In this document: positions 6,152 through 8,112 of the stretch, in pieces
Layout of the letters: every line of letters begins with the position of its first letter
How positions within the stretch are numbered: the stretch's first letter is position 1
DNA from: Candidatus Micrarchaeota archaeon CG08_land_8_20_14_0_20_59_11
GTDB taxonomy: Archaea; Micrarchaeota; Micrarchaeia; Norongarragalinales; Norongarragalinaceae
Length of the DNA: 8,112 nt
Reading direction: 5' to 3'
NCBI GenBank assembly: GCA_002763345.1
Contig: PEXZ01000030.1
Span: 1 to 8,112 of the forward strand
Notes under the pieces: generated by a model
Told to the model about the DNA's origin: nothing
Seen by the model: only the letters and a program-made list of their open reading frames with translations
The model's database searches: none
Program-made: the position numbers and the translations under genes

Positions 6152-6451
6152 ATGGAAACAAACGACGAACCGCAGCGCAGCGTATATATACGGACGCCGG
6201 CTGAACCCGTTATGAAGGACGGCAAGGGGTTCGACTACAGGGGCGCCAGCAGGTGGCTTACCAAGAATTCCGAATTGCTTGAGAAGAACAAAGGCAATTG
6301 GATAGCCGTCGGCATAAGGCGCGACAAGCTCGGCGTTTTGGGAAAAAACCCGAAACTTGACGCCCTCGTAAGGAAAATCGGCAGCGGCAACCTGGAATCG
6401 GTCCTTCTGACCAAGATTCCGAGAAACCTCGGCGCAGTCTGCCTGTACTAG
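6152..6451 (+). CDS. DUF5678-like small protein with two possible starts
   Basis: The 99-residue frame begins at ATG 6152, 26 bases after a TATA box. The conserved part is about 34-91: RWLTKNSELLEKNKGNWIAV, then a strand-loop-strand with KLGVLGKNPKLDALV and a final LLTKIP. This resembles DUF5678 (W.......Y.GKWVAV, then a V..VP-type strand), a short domain of unknown function found across archaea and bacteria. A second ATG at 6212, in frame, lies 26 bases after TATATATA (6183-6190) and would give a 79-residue form that still holds the whole domain. The 20 N-terminal residues of the long form are polar and look unstructured. No membrane segment or catalytic motif is seen. It appears to be a single-gene unit. 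Confidence 0.75.
   Translation: METNDEPQRSVYIRTPAEPVMKDGKGFDYRGASRWLTKNSELLEKNKGNWIAVGIRRDKLGVLGKNPKLDALVRKIGSGNLESVLLTKIPRNLGAVCLY
6183..6190 (+). promoter_or_regulatory. Second TATA box inside the DUF5678-like gene
   Basis: TATATATA is the strongest consensus-like box in this stretch and lies within codons 11-13 of the long form. Its centre is about 26 bases before an in-frame ATG at 6212, the same distance as at the other leaderless genes here. It could drive a shorter protein. Confidence 0.45.
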
Positions 6452-6503
6452 GTTATGGAAATGGTCAAGGGAGCGAAGCGGCCGCCCGCCGCTTTCAACA
6501 AAA

Positions 6504-6528
6504 CTTTTAAACAAAAGGGTATTTAAAT
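6504..6528 (+). promoter_or_regulatory. Promoter region of the wHTH-YwgA/SocA-MazF operon
   Basis: Two boxes are visible: CTTTTAAAC at 6504-6512 and TATTTAAAT at 6520-6528. The first places transcription near 6534 and leaves a 28-base leader that includes the ribosome site at 6549-6553. The second gives a start near 6550 and a leader of only about 12 bases. CTTTT (6504-6508) and AAAAG (6513-6517) form a 5-bp inverted repeat over the first box, a weak candidate for a binding site of the operon's own regulator. Confidence 0.5.
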
Positions 6529-6561
6529 GCGCATTACCGAACAGCATGAGGGGTGGTGCGG

Positions 6562-6906
6562 ATGAAGGGGAGCGGCGGCGTTGATTTCGTTTCGATTCTG
6601 TCCGAAGCCAGGGCGCTCGACCCGAAGGTTTTCCCGCTTGTGCGTTTCGAAATCCTCGCCTCGCTCGCGCTTCTCGGCGGCGAGGGCGCGGCGTACCGCG
6701 ACCTGAAGGCATCGCTCGGCGTAACAGACGGCGCCCTTTTCTCCAACCTGAAGGCGCTGCAGGACAGCGGCTACGTGCTTAAGAAGGAGGTGGAATTCGG
6801 GGGGAAGCGACTGGATGCCTTTGCCCTGACGCCGCAAGGCGCGGAGGCTTTCAGGACCAGCCGCGCCTGGATTTACAAACTGTTGTCGGCAACGGAGGGG
6901 GTGTGA
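6562..6906 (+). CDS. Winged-helix transcriptional regulator
   Basis: The 114-residue protein has the order of a winged helix-turn-helix of the PF13601-like (ArsR/MarR-related) type: FPLVRFEILASLALLGG (24-40), YRDLKASLGVTDGALFSNL (45-63) with the recognition helix at about 54-68, then DSGYVLKKEVEFGGKRLDAF (68-87) as the wing and ALTPQGAEAF (88-97) as the usual closing motif. It probably binds DNA as a dimer through the C-terminal helix. I start at ATG 6562, eight bases after GAGGGG (6549-6553); the frame opens at GTG 6553, but that codon overlaps the ribosome site. It is the first gene of a tight operon with a YwgA/SocA-like protein and a MazF-like toxin, so operon autoregulation is a fair inference. 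Confidence 0.88.
   Translation: MKGSGGVDFVSILSEARALDPKVFPLVRFEILASLALLGGEGAAYRDLKASLGVTDGALFSNLKALQDSGYVLKKEVEFGGKRLDAFALTPQGAEAFRTSRAWIYKLLSATEGV
6894..6898 (+). promoter_or_regulatory. Shine-Dalgarno GGAGG deciding the TTG start at 6907
   Basis: GGAGG lies inside the last codons of the wHTH gene, eight bases before TTG 6907. The TTG follows the wHTH stop directly (TGATTG). This favours TTG over the internal ATG at 6967, which lacks a ribosome site. Confidence 0.65.
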
Positions 6907-7446
6907 TTGGCGGGAAACATCGGAAAGGCAATCGCCTGCTTCAGGGCGCTCGGCTTCGCCCCGGACATGGATAGTTTCCAGGACCGCCTCATGGCGCAGA
7001 AAATAGTGTTCCTTCTCGAACTCAAGGGCGTGAAAATGGACTTTGGATACGGCATGTACGTGCACGGCCCCTATTCCCGCTTCCTGGCAGGTGAACTCTA
7101 CGCCAACAGGCAGGAGACAAAAACGCTGAAAACAGGCGAAAAACTGACTGCCCAGGAGGCGGACGCGGTAAGCGAGATGAAGGCGGTATTTTCCTTGGAC
7201 CCCGCAATCCTCGAGATAGCGTCGACCTACGCATTCTACGCCTACAAGGAGCGGCTTCCCGCCTGGGAGGCGCACCGCAGAACTCGGGAGCTGAAGGGCT
7301 CGCTGCCTTCGGCGAAAATAACGCTTGGCATCAACCGCGCAAAGGAGTTCCTGTTCGTCCCGACCGAGCGGGAGCTGCGGGAAATGCGGGAGGAGTTCGC
7401 GCCGTGGCAGTCCGCTTCTTCCATAAAGGGGGCGGACAATGGCTAG
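6907..7446 (+). CDS. YwgA/SocA (Panacea)-like protein, candidate antitoxin
   Basis: The 179-residue protein has the signature of the YwgA/SocA-type fold: FQDRLMAQKIVFLLELKG at 24-41 (compare the L.QKL.Y.. motif) followed by GYGMYVHGPYSRFLAGEL at 47-64, where HGPYS is the hallmark. The rest is helical and charged (for example PTERELREMREEFAPW near 152-167). SocA/Panacea domains act as antitoxins for many unrelated toxins; YwgA relatives are less understood. Here it sits between a winged-helix regulator (no gap) and a MazF-like toxin (8-base overlap), so a neutralising role for MazF is a reasonable inference, not shown. The start is TTG 6907 on the strength of GGAGG at 6894-6898; ATG 6967 would remove the first 20 residues but keep the domain. 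Confidence 0.7.
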   Translation: MAGNIGKAIACFRALGFAPDMDSFQDRLMAQKIVFLLELKGVKMDFGYGMYVHGPYSRFLAGELYANRQETKTLKTGEKLTAQEADAVSEMKAVFSLDPAILEIASTYAFYAYKERLPAWEAHRRTRELKGSLPSAKITLGINRAKEFLFVPTERELREMREEFAPWQSASSIKGADNG

Positions 7447-7780
7447 CGTCGGCGAAATCTGGCGCGTGAATCTCGGGGGCGAAAGGGAGCGCGAGCAGGG
7501 AGGCACGCGTCCTGCCCTAGTTGTCGGAAAAGCCAACGGACTGGCGGTGGTCGTCCCCTTTACGAAGAATACGGCGAGGCTGTCGTTAAGGTTCACCGAG
7601 CCCGTCTCCCCAACCAGGGAGAACGGCCTCGCCGGGGAAAGCGTCGCGCTTGTTTTCCAAATAACCGCCCTGGATGAGCGGTTTTTGGTTGCAAAACTCG
7701 GCTGGCTTTCGGAAAAGGAGCGGGAGCCGATAAGGGAACTCCTGCGCAACCTGCTGCATCTTGGAACGCAAACCCGGTAG
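7439..7780 (+). CDS. mazF: MazF/PemK-family endoribonuclease toxin
   Basis: MazF-type toxins cut single-stranded mRNA at short sequences and halt growth. The 113-residue length is normal for the family. Key parts are visible: the N-terminal VGEIWRVNLGG, then EQGGTRPALVV at 19-29 with the conserved Glu19 and Arg24, then VVVPFTKN at 37-44 with the catalytic-type Thr42, then GESVALVFQITALDERFLVAKLG, and the helix SEKEREPIRELLRNLL. All residues usually needed for RNA cleavage seem present, so it is probably active. The ATG overlaps the end of the YwgA/SocA-like gene by eight bases (7439-7446) with a G-rich stretch before it (7426-7435). There is no MazE-like antitoxin next to it, so neutralisation must come from the two upstream genes or elsewhere. 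Confidence 0.92.
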   Translation: MASVGEIWRVNLGGEREREQGGTRPALVVGKANGLAVVVPFTKNTARLSLRFTEPVSPTRENGLAGESVALVFQITALDERFLVAKLGWLSEKEREPIRELLRNLLHLGTQTR

Positions 7781-7793
7781 GCGCCGGCACCGG

Positions 7794-7805
7794 GGTTTTA
7801 AAACC
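7794..7805 (+). promoter_or_regulatory. Palindromic TATA box for the Cys-rich secreted protein
   Basis: GGTTTTAAAACC is a perfect 12-bp palindrome whose centre is 26 bases before the ATG at 7825. The spacing matches the leaderless genes in this window. Confidence 0.6.
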
Positions 7806-7824
7806 GCTGCCGTTATGTTTGCTT

Positions 7825-8112
7825 ATGGAAATGACGCGCGTTTTCTTCGTCTTCCTGCTTTTCTCCCCCTTCGCCGCGTCAGCCTGCCCTCCCTCGCCCA
7901 ACGAGTTCGCCCTCGTGAATCAAACCGACTGCTCGCTCTACTGCACGAAGATTCCCGACGAGTGCGGCTCCATGGAGCTTGTAACCGACGCAACCTCTCC
8001 GGACTTCTGCATGTGCGTCTGGAAGGGCGCTTATTCGCGCACGGAGAACAACAAAATCATCACCCTGGGCGCGGCGGTTTTCGGAGTGCTCGCGGTTGCG
8101 GGCTACCTTGCG
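7825..8112 (+). CDS. Secreted Cys-rich protein with signal peptide and membrane anchor (3' end outside window)
   Basis: The ATG at 7825 is 26 bases after a palindromic TATA box; a second in-frame ATG follows at 7831. The first 96 residues are visible. They begin with a clear signal peptide (MEMTRVFFVFLLFSPFAASA, 1-20), then a short ectodomain of about 57 residues holding six cysteines (21, 36, 40, 47, 62 and 64), with one N-glycosylation-type site NQT at 32-34. A hydrophobic stretch begins at about 78 (IITLGAAVFGVLAVAGYLA) and runs to the window edge. Cleavage before Cys21 would leave a Cys at the mature N-terminus; the preceding residues ASA do not make a classical lipobox. The cysteines may form three disulfides. 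No family is recognised. Whether more domains follow cannot be seen. Confidence 0.75.
   Translation, partial: MEMTRVFFVFLLFSPFAASACPPSPNEFALVNQTDCSLYCTKIPDECGSMELVTDATSPDFCMCVWKGAYSRTENNKIITLGAAVFGVLAVAGYLA

Noticed and set aside
6452..6503. A small coding frame starting at the ATG at 6455
   Set aside because: It is short, lacks a box or ribosome site, and shows no conserved-looking sequence; it is treated as intergenic.
6546..6584. A 12-codon upstream frame (MRGGADEGERRR) overlapping the wHTH start
   Set aside because: Its ATG is about 22 rather than 26 bases from the nearest box, and its sequence is explained by the GAGGGG ribosome site and the start of the wHTH gene.
6523..7749. A 408-codon minus-strand frame across the wHTH, YwgA/SocA-like and MazF genes
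   Set aside because: Three plus-strand genes with recognised motifs, ribosome sites and overlaps explain this region, and the antisense product has no recognisable domain.
1..8112. CRISPR arrays, tRNA or rRNA genes, insertion sequences
   Set aside because: No regularly spaced repeats, no cloverleaf or GTTCNANNC-type T-arm, no transposase motifs and no terminal inverted repeats were seen on reading.

Overview
The window looks like a piece of an archaeal chromosome with fairly high GC. Three things point there. The genes have A/T-rich boxes of the archaeal TATA type, mostly centred about 26 bases before either a start codon or a short leader. Several genes fit leaderless transcription while others carry a strong GGAGG ribosome site. 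The gene content is archaeal: FtsZ of the archaeal type, a two-module TadC/FlaJ-like membrane protein, a small archaeosortase, and DUF5654-like and DUF5678-like proteins. The exact phylum cannot be fixed from the sequence; a DPANN-type or other deep euryarchaeal lineage is a guess.

Layout. 1-432 is the C-terminal end of an acidic, probably surface, protein. It converges on ftsZ (minus strand, 482-1564), which ends in a T-rich terminator-like tract. ftsZ is divergent from a 135-residue SecB-like gene (1695-2102), and the 130-base gap between them holds two back-to-back promoters and an 8-bp inverted repeat. Next, on the minus strand, come a two-module TadC homologue (start 4881, stop 2662) and, starting on the base after its stop codon, a minimal archaeosortase (2158-2661). 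tadC diverges from an unrecognised 210-residue basic protein (4933-5565), and one TATA box at the midpoint appears to serve both start codons.

The right part is all plus strand. A DUF5654-like membrane protein overlaps a 56-residue zinc-binding protein by ATGA. A DUF5678-like protein follows, with two possible leaderless starts. Then comes a compact three-gene operon: a winged-helix regulator, a YwgA/SocA(Panacea)-like protein and a MazF/PemK-like toxin. The window closes inside a secreted Cys-rich protein with a membrane anchor.

Working together: tadC and the archaeosortase probably form one surface-structure or secretion unit. The wHTH, YwgA/SocA-like and MazF genes form a candidate three-part toxin-antitoxin module and are the best candidate for an undescribed system here. 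Genes shorter than about 60 codons were found by reading the sequence directly, and most long antisense frames are GC-driven shadows.
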